Assembly: GCA_023663525.1 (NCBI GenBank)
Contig: JAMPHF010000002.1
Span: forward strand, 492,747 to 549,692
Direction of reading: 5' to 3'
Length of the DNA stretch: 56,946 nucleotides
From: Bacteroides sp.
GTDB taxonomy: Bacteria > Bacteroidota > Bacteroidia > Bacteroidales > Muribaculaceae
This document shows, piece by piece, positions 18,113-27,797 of the stretch. The notes under the pieces are model-generated. The model searched no databases, was not told where the DNA came from, and saw only the letters and a program-made list of their open reading frames with translations. The translations under genes and the position numbers were made by a program. The stretch's first letter is position 1; each line of letters begins with the position of its first letter.

Positions 18113-18703
18113 ATGTTTAATCTTGTAATTTTCGGTGCTCCCGGGAGCGGGAAAGGCACCCAAAGTCAGAAATTGATTGACCGTTACGGTCTCACTCACA
18201 TCTCGACAGGCGAGGTGCTTCGCTCACAGATCGCTGCCGGGACGGAACTCGGCAAGATAGCCGAAAGCTATATATCAAAGGGTCATCTCATTCCCGATGA
18301 CCTCATGGTCGATATTCTTGCTCAGGAAGTTGACCGTCTGCGCCCCACAGCCAACGGATTCATTTTCGACGGGTTCCCCCGCACCATCCCTCAGGCTGAG
18401 GCTCTGAAGAAGATGCTCGAACAGCGTGGCGAGGAAGTCCATTCGGTCATCGGTCTCGAAGTGGCCGACGAGGAGCTGATGGAACGTCTGATAAAGCGCG
18501 GTGCCGAGAGCGGTCGTGCGGACGACAATCCCGAGACAATCAACAATCGTCTTAAAGTCTACCACTCGACCACATCTCCCCTGCGTGACTATTACACCAA
18601 GGAGGGCAAGTATGTTCCCATTCATGGTTCGGGTCATGTGGACGAGATATTCTCAAACATCGTCAATGCCATCGACGGTCATCCCGCTCTCAAGATGATT
18701 TGA
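18113..18703 (+). CDS. adk: Adenylate kinase
   Basis: A 196-residue short-lid adenylate kinase that interconverts ATP, AMP and ADP. The P-loop is GAPGSGKGTQ (residues 8-17), the AMP-binding region contains THISTGEVLR and the FDGFPRT motif (near residues 83-89), and the small lid contains RGAESGRADDNPETI with no zinc Cys. The start ATG is 8 residues before the P-loop, as in the family. It is in the same direction as hpt, xseB and the M13 peptidase. Confidence 0.98.
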   Translation: MFNLVIFGAPGSGKGTQSQKLIDRYGLTHISTGEVLRSQIAAGTELGKIAESYISKGHLIPDDLMVDILAQEVDRLRPTANGFIFDGFPRTIPQAEALKKMLEQRGEEVHSVIGLEVADEELMERLIKRGAESGRADDNPETINNRLKVYHSTTSPLRDYYTKEGKYVPIHGSGHVDEIFSNIVNAIDGHPALKMI

Positions 18704-18743
18704 GACACATTCTGAAATAACCAAAACCCTTCGACGACTCTCC

Positions 18744-18974
18744 ATGACAGAATTCAAACCTATCAGCGAGCTCACCTATGCTCAAAGCGTGGGTGAGCTT
18801 GAGAATATCCTCAGGATGATGCAGAGCGACAACTGCGACATCGATCATCTTGCGGCCTATACCCGTCGCGCCACCGAACTGCTGAAGGCGTGCCGGTCAC
18901 GTCTCACGGCAACCGAGGAGGAGCTGCGCGACATCCTTGCCTCATTGGGTAATGAGACCTCTGCAAATGTCTGA
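18744..18974 (+). CDS. xseB: Exodeoxyribonuclease VII small subunit
   Basis: A 76-residue protein matching XseB: TYAQSVGELENILRMM, a central acidic helix, and LLKACRSRLTATEEELRDIL, two antiparallel helices. Exonuclease VII degrades single-stranded DNA, with several XseB subunits binding one XseA. The large-subunit gene is not in the window. It lies 40 bases after adk and 54 before the M13 peptidase gene. Confidence 0.85.
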   Translation: MTEFKPISELTYAQSVGELENILRMMQSDNCDIDHLAAYTRRATELLKACRSRLTATEEELRDILASLGNETSANV

Positions 18975-19028
18975 GAAACACCCTGAGGCAGATTCTGAAA
19001 ACACGAAAATCAATATAATAACTTAAAC

Positions 19029-21080
19029 ATGAAAATTCTTCCTATTGCAGCAGTTGCCATGACACTGACAGTTGCCACCACAGGATGTAAGAGCAACAAG
19101 ACTGAGCATCTCGCCAGCCTAAACCCCTCCTACATCGACACAACCGTAATGCCGGGGACAGACTTCTATACCCATGTGGCAAAGGGTTGGATGGATGCAC
19201 ATCCTCTGACAGCCGAACATGCCCGCTACGGTCAGTTTGACATCCTCAACGACTCCTCCGAGAGCCGTGTCCGTAACCTCATCCAGAACCTCGGCGCATC
19301 GAACCCCGAGGAGGGTAGCGTGGCCTACAAGGTGTGGACTGTCTACTCGCAGGCCATGGACACAGCACGTCGTAATGCCGAGGGTGCCAAACCCATTCTT
19401 GCCGACCTCAAGAAAATTGAGGATACTCCTCATGAGGGCATGGAGGATCTTTTCCTTTGGATGCACGCCAACTATGCCAGCCCGTTCTTCGGTGCGGGTC
19501 CCATGGAGGATCTCGCCAATTCGGATGTGTATGCAATGTACGTCTCCGGTGGTGGCATGGGTCTGAGGGATCGCGACTACTATCTTCTCAATGATGAGCG
19601 CAACACCGCTGTCCGCAATGCCTACAAGAAACTTATCGCTGATCAGATGCAGAATGCCGGATATTCCGAGGCTGATGCACAGCGAATCGTCAAGAACGTG
19701 ATGATGATCGAGACAGCTCTTGCCGACTCAGCGTTCACCCGTGAGGAAAGCCGTGACATCCCGCGCATGTACAATCCCCGCACTTTCGCACAGGTCAAGG
19801 AGATGTATCCCGCCATCAACTGGGACCGCTTCTTCATCGAGACAATGGGCATCCAGTCGCCCGACACTCTCATTGTGACCGAGCTCAAGAGCGTCAATCA
19901 GGCAAATAAGCTCATGGGCAGCCTCAATGACCGTGAGATCAAGGACTACTATCTCTGGAAGTACGTAAGCCAGGCTTCGTCAGCTCTCAGCGATGACTTC
20001 ACCAATGCCAATTTCGAGTTCTCAAAGGTAATGAGCGGTGTTCAGGAACTTCGTCCGCTCTGGAAGCGCGCTCTCGATGCGACTGAGGGTGCAATGGGCG
20101 AGGCCGTCGGTGAGCTTTATGTTGAGAAATACTTCCCCGCAAGCTCAAAGGAGTATATGATCGGTCTTGTCGAGAATCTCCGTACAGCCCTCGGCAAGCA
20201 CATCGCCAATCTCGATTGGATGAGCGACTCAACCAAGGCCCGCGCACAGGAGAAACTTGCTGCATTCACCGTCAAGATCGGTTATCCCGACAAGTGGAAG
20301 GACTACACCACAATGGAGATTGATCCTAAGCTCAGCTACTATGACAACATGCACAATGTCTCAATGTGGCATCAGAAGGACACCTATTCCAAGTGGGGCA
20401 AGCCCGTTGACCGTACCGAGTGGGGCATGACTCCTCAGACAGTCAATGCCTACTATAACCCGATGGCCAATGAGATCGTGTTCCCGGCAGCTATTCTGCA
20501 GGCTCCGTTCTTCGACCCGAACGCATCTGACGCTGAAAACTATGGCGGCATCGGTGTGGTGATCGGTCATGAGATGACCCACGGATTCGATGACCAGGGT
20601 CGTAATTTCGATGCCAAGGGCAATATGGTCAACTGGTGGACAGAGGCCGACACCAAGGCATTCGAGGAGAAGACCAAGGGTCTTATCGCACAGTTTGATG
20701 AGGTTGAGGTGCTTCCCGGTGTACACGCAAACGGTCAGTACACTCTCGGCGAGAATATTGCCGATCAGGGTGGTCTCCGCATCGCAATGACAGCATTCCT
20801 CGACGCTCAGGCTAAGAAGGGTGTTGACATCAAATCGGAGGAGGCCAAGATTGACGGTTTCACTCCCGAGCAGGTCTTCTATATGAACTATGCCAACCTT
20901 TGGGCCAACAATATCCGTGACGAGGAGATTCGTTCACTCACCACGGGTGATGTCCACTCTCTTGGAAGAAACCGTGTAAATGTCACTCTCAGAAACATCG
21001 CTCCGTTCTTCGAGGCATTCGGTATCACCGAAGGTCAGCCCATGTTCCGTCCGGAATCAGAGCGCGTTGTAATCTGGTAA
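19029..21080 (+). CDS. M13 family (neprilysin/PepO-like) metallopeptidase, lipoprotein
   Basis: A 683-residue zinc endopeptidase with a lipoprotein signal peptide (lipobox ATTGC, Cys20), so it is likely attached to the periplasmic or outer face of an envelope membrane. The zinc site is HEMTH at residues 514-518, with the third ligand Glu in GENIADQGG near residue 575. NAYYNPMANEIVFPA and the C-terminal NVTLRNIAPFFEAFG are other family marks. The N-terminal region (DTTVMPGTDFYTHVAKGWM) is the M13_N domain. Full length. It probably degrades peptides taken into the periplasm. Confidence 0.95.
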   Translation: MKILPIAAVAMTLTVATTGCKSNKTEHLASLNPSYIDTTVMPGTDFYTHVAKGWMDAHPLTAEHARYGQFDILNDSSESRVRNLIQNLGASNPEEGSVAYKVWTVYSQAMDTARRNAEGAKPILADLKKIEDTPHEGMEDLFLWMHANYASPFFGAGPMEDLANSDVYAMYVSGGGMGLRDRDYYLLNDERNTAVRNAYKKLIADQMQNAGYSEADAQRIVKNVMMIETALADSAFTREESRDIPRMYNPRTFAQVKEMYPAINWDRFFIETMGIQSPDTLIVTELKSVNQANKLMGSLNDREIKDYYLWKYVSQASSALSDDFTNANFEFSKVMSGVQELRPLWKRALDATEGAMGEAVGELYVEKYFPASSKEYMIGLVENLRTALGKHIANLDWMSDSTKARAQEKLAAFTVKIGYPDKWKDYTTMEIDPKLSYYDNMHNVSMWHQKDTYSKWGKPVDRTEWGMTPQTVNAYYNPMANEIVFPAAILQAPFFDPNASDAENYGGIGVVIGHEMTHGFDDQGRNFDAKGNMVNWWTEADTKAFEEKTKGLIAQFDEVEVLPGVHANGQYTLGENIADQGGLRIAMTAFLDAQAKKGVDIKSEEAKIDGFTPEQVFYMNYANLWANNIRDEEIRSLTTGDVHSLGRNRVNVTLRNIAPFFEAFGITEGQPMFRPESERVVIW

Positions 21081-21116
21081 TAGCAATATCGCAGGAGATC
21101 CCTGCGATAGACACAT

Positions 21117-21170
21117 AAAATCACTCAGAGCCTCAGGATATGAAAGTTTCCTGAGGCTCTGAGTGATTTT
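21117..21170. terminator. Bidirectional terminator, 22-bp perfect stem
   Basis: The arms at 21117-21138 and 21149-21170 pair perfectly over 22 bases with a 10-base loop, and the stem has AAAA/TTTT ends on both sides. It lies between the convergent M13 peptidase and manA genes, serving at least the M13 gene. Confidence 0.9.
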
Positions 21171-21221
21171 TATATGCTCATCGGTAAAACAATGAGTAAA
21201 TCTAAAAATCTCTCACTGAAT

Positions 21222-21310
21222 GTAGGGACATGCCTCTGGCATGTTTGTGATTGACAGATTATTACAATATAGATATATCCTGTTTAACATGCCAAAGACA
21301 CATCACTACA
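21222..21310. repeat. Degenerate GTAGGG..CTAC palindromic repeat
   Basis: The left side GTAGGGACATGCCTCTGGCA at 21222 and the right side ending AACATGCCAAAGACACATCA at 21286-21305 are imperfect complements. It is clearly related to the perfect copy at 50048-50152, but decayed in its right arm. Confidence 0.7.
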
Positions 21311-21341
21311 AGATAATTATATTTATTGTTTAACCTATGGT

Positions 21342-22319
21342 TTATGCCTGGACCACGAGCAATTTCGCTTTTCCGGTTGAGTCTATGGAACGGATGGTTG
21401 CGGGAAACAGCAATGTCTCTCCACAACTGATTTTCACCGTCTGCACATCGTCTGTCGAGGAGGCGTCAGTCGAATATGCGAGTTCAGCCTCTCCTACAAG
21501 ACACATCACGATGGTGAACGATTCCCTCATCCGTGGCAGTTTCGTGGCAGATTCATCTGTTGAGACAATGCGGTTGACAACGAAGTGAGGACAGTCAGCA
21601 AGGACCGTACCTTTGGGATGGGATTTGTAGTCAGGATGGACGGTATAGTCAATCGCATCGCGTGCATCAGCGGTGTGGAGCTCGCGTGGTTTACCATCCT
21701 TGTCACGCCTGTCGTAATCATAGATGCGGTAGGTGATGTCGCTTGTCTCCTGGATTTCAGCAAGGAGATTTCCTGCGCCGATGGCGTGTATGCGTCCTGC
21801 CGGAAGAAAAAATGTGTCGCCGGGTGCAGAGTCGTAGGCACAGATGACATCCATTATTGTATTGTCGGTCACGCGTCGCTCGTATTCATCAGGAGTGATC
21901 TGTTCGCTGAGTCCGACATATATTTTTGCATCGGGGATTGATTCTATGATTTGCCACATTTCGGTCTTTCCCTGACAATTGTGGCGTTCCCTTGCGAGCC
22001 GGTCATCGGGATGGACCTGGACAGAGAGGTTGTCGTGTGCATCAATGAATTTGATAAGCAACGGGAATTGCTCTCCGTAGCGGTCGAAGATGTCTTTGCC
22101 GAGCAGTTCCGGACCATATTCACGGATCACCTCCGTGATCGTCTTTCCGGCGAGAGGTCCACGGTCAATCACCGATACATGACCCGGCACGGCTGAGATC
22201 TCCCAACTCTCCCCGATTGAGGTTTGCGCAGAACTGATTCCTTTATATGAGGCAATGCGATCCCCTCCCCAAATCACGGATTTGAGGTAAGGGGCAAAAT
22301 GTAACACTTGAGTCAGCAT
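21342..22319 (-). CDS. manA: Class I mannose-6-phosphate isomerase
   Basis: A 325-residue cupin metalloenzyme interconverting fructose-6-P and mannose-6-P. Zinc-site marks include DNLSVQVHPDD (near residues 95-105), the Glu in QGKTEMWQII, and the His in PAGRIHAIGAGN. The start is MLTQVLHFAPYLKSVIWGG; an upstream in-frame ATG would add 20 residues of improbable sequence. It is the last gene before the shared terminator. It likely feeds mannose into central metabolism or supplies GDP-mannose for surface polysaccharide. Confidence 0.93.
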   Translation of the reverse strand: MLTQVLHFAPYLKSVIWGGDRIASYKGISSAQTSIGESWEISAVPGHVSVIDRGPLAGKTITEVIREYGPELLGKDIFDRYGEQFPLLIKFIDAHDNLSVQVHPDDRLARERHNCQGKTEMWQIIESIPDAKIYVGLSEQITPDEYERRVTDNTIMDVICAYDSAPGDTFFLPAGRIHAIGAGNLLAEIQETSDITYRIYDYDRRDKDGKPRELHTADARDAIDYTVHPDYKSHPKGTVLADCPHFVVNRIVSTDESATKLPRMRESFTIVMCLVGEAELAYSTDASSTDDVQTVKISCGETLLFPATIRSIDSTGKAKLLVVQA

Positions 22320-22470
22320 AAAAAACAGTTGTGTGATAAATATTGGAAACGAATGATAAAAAAAAATATGTATATGCAATATTCGTCATAGAGGCTGTTG
22401 TTGTCCAACGACCTCTCAAAACCGCAGTGAGGAGATTGTAGATGTGCGAGAGCGGTTTAGAATCGTGTTG

Positions 22471-22995
22471 TTAAAGCATTTTGAGAGCGTCGAGAAGTTC
22501 GAGGGTGTCGAGCCTGGAGAGTGTCCGGCGTTTGCTGAGGGTCGTCGCAAAGTCATGTGCTACGGACTGGACACCCCTATGGCTGAAAACGCGGCTCAGA
22601 TATGAGAAATTTTTATCGAAAAGTCTGTCGATCTCATCATCTTCGAGCGAGCAGGAGCTGCGGCCTTCATCGCGGGCAAGCTCGTGGAGAAAATCGTGCA
22701 TCTCGTCGGGAAGACTGCGGTGCTGATTGACCAGATGTCTGCACAGCAGATTCGACATCAACATCCCGATGCCTATGTTGTAGTTTTTGAGTATCTGATT
22801 CCATGCCGTTTTGGCCGATACACCGGGGTTTCCGGCAAAGAAGAAGTCGGGCGACATGGTGACCATGTCATTGGGGTCACCGTCAAGTGTGATTGATGTC
22901 AACATTTCGTCTCCATCAAACACCATCAGACCTATTGCCATGCCGGTAGCACCGTAGCAACGGTCGGTTTCATCGGTATATTTTAGCGTTTTCAT
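22471..22995 (-). CDS. Conserved-looking hypothetical protein, 174 aa
   Basis: Not assigned to a family. The start MKTLKYTDETDRCYGATGMA at 22995 is preferred over an upstream ATG at 23049 that lies inside a repeat element. The N-terminal half (AIGLMVFDGDEMLTSITLDG, DPNDMVTMSPDFFF) looks like a folded beta-rich domain, and the C-terminal half is helical, acidic and Arg-rich. There is no signal peptide. The terminal inverted repeat of the 370-bp element begins only 14 bases upstream, so the element must carry or have replaced the natural promoter. manA lies 151 bases downstream. Confidence 0.75.
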   Translation of the reverse strand: MKTLKYTDETDRCYGATGMAIGLMVFDGDEMLTSITLDGDPNDMVTMSPDFFFAGNPGVSAKTAWNQILKNYNIGIGMLMSNLLCRHLVNQHRSLPDEMHDFLHELARDEGRSSCSLEDDEIDRLFDKNFSYLSRVFSHRGVQSVAHDFATTLSKRRTLSRLDTLELLDALKML

Positions 22996-23009
22996 ATATA
23001 CATATTTAG

Positions 23010-23379
23010 AGTGTGTCTCATAACAAAAGTTATAGCAAGGGCAACACAATCTTTGAGGGATTTTCTCTTAACTCTGAGGGAGTGTGGCTCTTGCCACTCG
23101 ACCGAAGAGTTGAGAGAAAAGCACCAAAGAGGGTGTCGTGCAGCCGTATCATTTGTTAATTAACACTATTTCGTTATTAAAAATTATTGTGTGTGCCCTT
23201 GAAAAGTTACCTTAGCCTCCCGTCTTTTGGATGTATTTTCCACTTTGTTTCAGTCGTGTACATGAAGTACACTCCTTCTACTGCAGTGGAAAATCCTCTC
23301 CTCATCGGCTTGCCGCTTTCGAGCTTGTCGAGAAAGAAAAACCGGGACCCTTGCTTTAACTTTTGTTATGAGACACACT
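23010..23379. repeat. 370-bp non-coding element with 32-nt terminal inverted repeats
   Basis: The arms at 23010-23041 and 23348-23379 (AGTGTGTCTCATAACAAAAG and onward) match over 32 bases with one mismatch. Inside are two further nested hairpins: 23061-23075 with 23106-23120, and 23235-23243 with 23286-23294, the latter enclosing GTGTAC-atgaa-GTACAC. No reading frame looks real. A second copy, in inverse orientation, starts at 56861 and runs off the window. The form is that of a miniature inverted-repeat transposable element. Confidence 0.85.
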
Positions 23380-23439
23380 TTTGGTATCAAAACGTCTTTT
23401 CCGTATATATAGTTTTAGAGGTTGCCGTTAAACAATCTC

Positions 23440-25890
23440 TTAGTTTACAACAAGGATTTTGGCCACTACATCACCCTGTGAGTCCGTTTCGGAGCTGACG
23501 GATGCGAGGACATAGTAGACTCCGCTTTTCACCCGCGCTCCGCTAAGCGTGCAGCCGTCCCACGTGGCCAGTCCGCCCTCCGATTTTGTCTGATAGACGA
23601 GGTGCATCCCTGAATCCATGATTTTGACCAGCGATGAATCCATCAGGCCGCGTATGGTGATCAGCCCGGTGTAGTCCGGGGTGACGGGGTTGGGATAGGC
23701 AATCACGTCCGAATAGTCGGGACGGGCGGGGGAGGCTGTCGCCGAATATTCATAGAGACCGTTGAGCGTGGAGAAGAACACCGAGTTGGAGTTCGGGTCA
23801 ACATAGACATCCGTTATGCAGTTGGTGGCAAGCGGTGAGTTGGTGGTATTGAAGTTGGCAAGAATCTCATCGCCGTTCTCGCTCACAAGATAGACTCCGG
23901 ACTCGGCGGTGGCTATCCACTTTCGGTCGGCTGCATCAACGGCTATGGCATAAATTGTTTCCGATTCCAGAAGGTAGTCGGCGAGGTTAGTGCCATCGTT
24001 GCGCGGGACTTTCAAGCGGTTGATGTTGAAATCGGTGGAGAAAACTTTAGTGGGATTGGAAATCTCCATGATTCCCTGTGTCGTTCCAATCCACACGCGT
24101 CCCCGGCTGTCCTCGGCAAAACAGAGTAGATAGTCAGGTGAGAATATTTTCCCGTCCTGGTCCGTCAGGGTTGAGATGACAAGAGGGGTGTCGTCGGAAG
24201 TGTCGGTCAGCGAGCTGCCATAGTGCAGGGCTGAGAATCCGCTTTTGTATTGGGCGTCGATCATGAAAATCACCGGCACTTTCTTGCACTGGTGGAACAC
24301 GTTGTCGCGGAGTTTTATGTGTCCGCCCATGTCGAGAGCTACCCAGTCGTCAGAGGTTATTGTCGAAGGGTCTTTCCGGCGTTTGTCGGCTGGAAGGACA
24401 ATCAGCGGTGATTTGGCTGCATTTTCGGTGTAGACACCCACGAGGAGATTGCCTTTCGGGTCGAGTTGGAGCGAGGTGACGCGGATGGCCCAGGTGCCTT
24501 GGGGATGCATCGGTGAGTTGCTGTTGTCAAACTTGCCAATCTGTCTGCCGTCCTTGATGACATACAGACCCTCGTTGCCGGAGCCGACATAGTGTATGGA
24601 GGAATCATCCGGGTCTTCAAGAAGTGAGGTGGGGGAGAAGATACGGTCGCCGTAGGTCGGGCGGACATAGTTCGAGGTATTGAAAGAGAATGTGATGTTT
24701 TCGGTTGCCTCGATGTTGGTGATGACACCGTCCTCCATCCTGTTTCCCGAAAACTCAAGGTCATAGAAGTCACCGTTGCCCACGGCAAGATTGGCGTTCA
24801 TGCCGTGGTTTGAAATCATGAAACCACGGTTGTCGGGCAGGGGGATGATGTGTGATATGTCGGAGAAGGTCGTAGCATCCGCCGGACGGTACTTGTCGCG
24901 TGTGACAGTCAGTGTGCCGTCATCCTCAAGTCTATACTGACCGAGACCGTTGATGTCGGCAGCCCACAGTGATTTCAGGTCGGAATTGGTGGAGATGGCG
25001 TGTCCTGCAAGCGGTGTCGGGATTGTATGTGACTCCACCTCTTTCCAGGGAGCGGTGATGCGGTGGATTTTTGTCTCGTCCATGACATAAACATCATCAT
25101 TGGCGGGGAATATGAGGGATGCACCTGCTATACCCGTGTCGATGATTGACGCGCTGCGATTATTGGCAGCGATGGAGAGATGGTAGACCTTCTTGTTTGA
25201 GGCGCGCACGGCATAGTGAGTCCCGTCAACATCTCCGCTCTCAAGTGCCACAAGGTCGTAGGGGCGCGACGGGAATTGGTTGAGCATGGTGAACTTGTCG
25301 GCCCGGTTATGGCGTTCGGTCTTCGGTGAGGTCATGAGGCGGTAGTCCCACTGAGCGGGATAGGTCACAAGGAGGAGGTTTTCGGGCGTGAAAGCGATAT
25401 TGAGCACCGGATATTCAAAAATCCCCGACTCCTTCACTTCCCAGCGAGATTCATCGTAGACAACGAGACCGAACGACGTGGCCACGTAGATGCAGCCATC
25501 GTCAAACTTCACATCATTGATCTCTTTGATGAGGTTGACATTGGCATCGCGGACATCGGGGAGATTTATGCGCTCGCCGTTGTCGGGCAATATGTCGATG
25601 TTTGCGTCCTCATAGGCCACAAGGAGATAACGACTGTCAAAGTTGTAATATATGTCCTTCACCCTGTTGCCTCCAAGGTCTGTCCCGGGTGTGTAGACCC
25701 TTGTCTCGTCATTCACCTTGTCATAGGAATGAAGTGAGCCGGAGGTGGCGAGATAGACGATTTCGGGGGTGTCGATCAGCCGGTCGGGAATCCCGAATGC
25801 CGGATAGATACGCCAGCTCCCGGTTGCAAGCTGAGCCTGGAGTGCGAACGGTATGAGGGCAAGCAGGAATAAAGTCAGTTTACGAAACAT
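23440..25890 (-). CDS. porZ: Type IX secretion system protein PorZ
   Basis: An 816-residue exported protein starting MFRKLTLFLLALIPFALQAQ, a signal peptide. It then has the PorZ opening GSWRIYPAFG and VKDIYYNFDSRYLLVAYEDA, two beta-propeller regions with short repeats such as GRVWIGTTQGIMEI and RKWIATAESGVYLV, and a C-terminal type IX sorting-like beta domain (YPNPVTPDYTGLI to AKILVVN). In Porphyromonas, PorZ sits at the surface and hands anionic lipopolysaccharide to the sortase PorU, which attaches secreted cargo. It lies 82 bases after rdgB in the same direction. The call rests on overall architecture and conserved opening segments. Confidence 0.85.
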   Translation of the reverse strand: MFRKLTLFLLALIPFALQAQLATGSWRIYPAFGIPDRLIDTPEIVYLATSGSLHSYDKVNDETRVYTPGTDLGGNRVKDIYYNFDSRYLLVAYEDANIDILPDNGERINLPDVRDANVNLIKEINDVKFDDGCIYVATSFGLVVYDESRWEVKESGIFEYPVLNIAFTPENLLLVTYPAQWDYRLMTSPKTERHNRADKFTMLNQFPSRPYDLVALESGDVDGTHYAVRASNKKVYHLSIAANNRSASIIDTGIAGASLIFPANDDVYVMDETKIHRITAPWKEVESHTIPTPLAGHAISTNSDLKSLWAADINGLGQYRLEDDGTLTVTRDKYRPADATTFSDISHIIPLPDNRGFMISNHGMNANLAVGNGDFYDLEFSGNRMEDGVITNIEATENITFSFNTSNYVRPTYGDRIFSPTSLLEDPDDSSIHYVGSGNEGLYVIKDGRQIGKFDNSNSPMHPQGTWAIRVTSLQLDPKGNLLVGVYTENAAKSPLIVLPADKRRKDPSTITSDDWVALDMGGHIKLRDNVFHQCKKVPVIFMIDAQYKSGFSALHYGSSLTDTSDDTPLVISTLTDQDGKIFSPDYLLCFAEDSRGRVWIGTTQGIMEISNPTKVFSTDFNINRLKVPRNDGTNLADYLLESETIYAIAVDAADRKWIATAESGVYLVSENGDEILANFNTTNSPLATNCITDVYVDPNSNSVFFSTLNGLYEYSATASPARPDYSDVIAYPNPVTPDYTGLITIRGLMDSSLVKIMDSGMHLVYQTKSEGGLATWDGCTLSGARVKSGVYYVLASVSSETDSQGDVVAKILVVN

Positions 25891-25972
25891 TACTGTGGCT
25901 TTCAATGGAATGGAGAGATTATTGTGTGGGTTTTGTTTTTGTGGTTTATGCATTGATAATCACTATCCGGCA

Positions 25973-26554
25973 TCACTTGAGACCTCTGAGATATTCCATG
26001 AGCTTTGCGGTTGCACGGCCGCGATGGCTGATGGCGTTCTTGTCGTCGGCACTCATTTCCGCAAAACTTACGCTGCTCTCATCCGGCTTGAAAATCGGGT
26101 CATAGCCGAAGCCGGCGGTGCCATGGGGCTCGGTCAGGATTCTGCCCTCTACACGCCCCTCGAATGTAAGTTCGGTCTCGCCGATGATGAGGGCTATCAC
26201 TGTGATGAAGCGGGCCGTGCGGTCGGTGACACCGTCGAGGTTGGTCAGCAACAGGTTCATATTGGCCACGCTGTCATGACCCTGACCTGCATAGCGTGCG
26301 GAGTAGACACCCGGCGCACCGTCAAGAGCATCGACCATGAGACCGGTGTCATCAGCGAAACAGTCGTAGCCGTAATGCTCCTTGATGTAGCGGGCTTTCA
26401 GCAGGGCGTTGCCTTCAAGAGTGTCGGCCGTCTCGGGTATATCCTCCAGACAGCCTATCTCTTTGAGTGAGAGTATTCGGAAATTTTCGCCGACTATCCG
26501 GCGGATTTCCTCAAGTTTATGTGGATTGTTTGTGGCAAATACTATATCTTGCAT
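25973..26554 (-). CDS. rdgB: dITP/XTP pyrophosphatase (RdgB/HAM1 family)
   Basis: A 193-residue nucleotide-pool cleaning enzyme that hydrolyses dITP, XTP and ITP to monophosphates. Start [17 protein letters not shown] holds the substrate-binding TNN-K motif. [20 protein letters not shown] (near residues 68-87) carries the catalytic and metal Asp. GFGYDPIF and SHRGRA complete the signature near the C-terminus. A longer upstream frame is ignored because the conserved region begins at this Met. It is divergent from rsmH. Confidence 0.95.
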   Translation of the reverse strand: MQDIVFATNNPHKLEEIRRIVGENFRILSLKEIGCLEDIPETADTLEGNALLKARYIKEHYGYDCFADDTGLMVDALDGAPGVYSARYAGQGHDSVANMNLLLTNLDGVTDRTARFITVIALIIGETELTFEGRVEGRILTEPHGTAGFGYDPIFKPDESSVSFAEMSADDKNAISHRGRATAKLMEYLRGLK

Positions 26555-26743
26555 AATATTATTTAACGCGACAAATGTGTTAATATTGCATTGTGCCATG
26601 AATTTGAGCGGATAATATGGGGCAGTGGGGATAAATGTCAGTATAGGGGTGGTTTGCAATTGTAAATATGTCAATTCGCTGATAATTAATATATTGCGTA
26701 AAAACGAAGAAAATATTTAAAAAAGTGGATTATTTATGCTGTT

Positions 26744-26751
26744 TAGTTTTG
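26744..26751 (+). promoter_or_regulatory. Possible -7 box for the cell-wall cluster
   Basis: TAGTTTTG matches TAnnTTTG 83 bases before the rsmH ATG; a weaker TAATTTTA follows at 26764-26771. No TTG occurs at the usual upstream distance. These are the only promoter-like signals before the first cluster gene. Confidence 0.45.
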
Positions 26752-26834
26752 TAAATTTTTGTAATTTTACACCCTCTAATCTGCGGCTCTATCGCACATT
26801 CCGTAAGACTGACCCTAATAACACTTTTGCATAT

Positions 26835-27749
26835 ATGTCTGAAGAAGTATATCACATCCCCGCTTTACTCCCGGAGACTCTGGAGGCACTCGATGTGCAT
26901 CCCGGAGGTGTCTATGTCGACGCTACGTTTGGAGGAGGAGGTCATTCGCGGGCCATCATGGAGCTTCTTGATGCAAATGCAGGTGGCCATCTGTATTCAT
27001 TTGACCAGGATGAGGATGCAGTCAAGCGTGCGCCGGTTGACGACAGATTCACCATCGTCTATTCCAATTTCCGTTTCATCACCAACTTCATGCGCTACTA
27101 TGACGTTGACGGTGTTGACGGCGTGTTGGCCGACCTTGGTGTCTCCTTCCATCATTTCGATGACACGGAGCGAGGTTTTTCATTCCGCTTCGACGGTCCG
27201 CTCGACATGCGCATGAACCGTCAGTCGTCACGTTCGGCGGCTGATCTGCTCAACACCTTGTCTGAGGATGAGCTGGCAGACATCCTCTATGTCTATGGGG
27301 AGCTGAAACAGAGCCGCTCCATGGCGCGGTCGATAGTCAAGGCGCGTGGCGAGAAGCCATTTGCCACAATCGGACAGCTCATTGATGCCGTCCGTCCCTG
27401 CATCGACCCCCGAAAGGAGAAAAAAGAGCTTGCACAGGTCTTTCAGGCATTGCGGATTGTGGTCAATGATGAGATGGGTGCTCTCAAGGCTCTGCTTGAG
27501 GGTGCGCTGAAGGTGCTTAAACCCGGCGGTCGTCTCGCCGTCATCACATATCACAGTCTTGAGGATCGTCTCGTGAAGAACTTCATGAAGACGGGCGACT
27601 TTGCAGGCAAGGCAGAAAAGGATTTCTTCGGTAAGGTCAACGCGCCGATGAAACCGCTCGGCAACAAGCCGATAGTCCCATCGGCTGAGGAGGTTGACAG
27701 GAATCCGCGCTCGCGCAGTGCGAAACTCCGTGTGGCCGTCAAGCTCTGA
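26835..27749 (+). CDS. rsmH: 16S rRNA (cytosine1402-N4)-methyltransferase
   Basis: A 304-residue SAM methyltransferase (formerly mraW) acting on the ribosomal P site. Start MSEEVYHIPALLPETLEAL is typical. SAM-binding DATFGGGGHSRAIM lies near residues 32-45. VLADLGVSFHHFDDTERGFSFR and KPGGRLAVITYHSLEDRLVK are family signatures. An upstream in-frame ATG at 26736 is rejected because it lies before a promoter-like box and adds non-conserved residues. It is the first gene of the cluster; the usual mraZ is not in front. Confidence 0.97.
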   Translation: MSEEVYHIPALLPETLEALDVHPGGVYVDATFGGGGHSRAIMELLDANAGGHLYSFDQDEDAVKRAPVDDRFTIVYSNFRFITNFMRYYDVDGVDGVLADLGVSFHHFDDTERGFSFRFDGPLDMRMNRQSSRSAADLLNTLSEDELADILYVYGELKQSRSMARSIVKARGEKPFATIGQLIDAVRPCIDPRKEKKELAQVFQALRIVVNDEMGALKALLEGALKVLKPGGRLAVITYHSLEDRLVKNFMKTGDFAGKAEKDFFGKVNAPMKPLGNKPIVPSAEEVDRNPRSRSAKLRVAVKL

Positions 27750-27797
27750 TGACAATAAAATTAACTCTCAACTCAAATCAAAAAACAAGATTACGAA

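Noticed and set aside
23187..23498. 103-codon frame inside the 370-bp element
   Set aside because: It runs through the inverted repeat and hairpins and into porZ antisense. The translation has no protein-like character.
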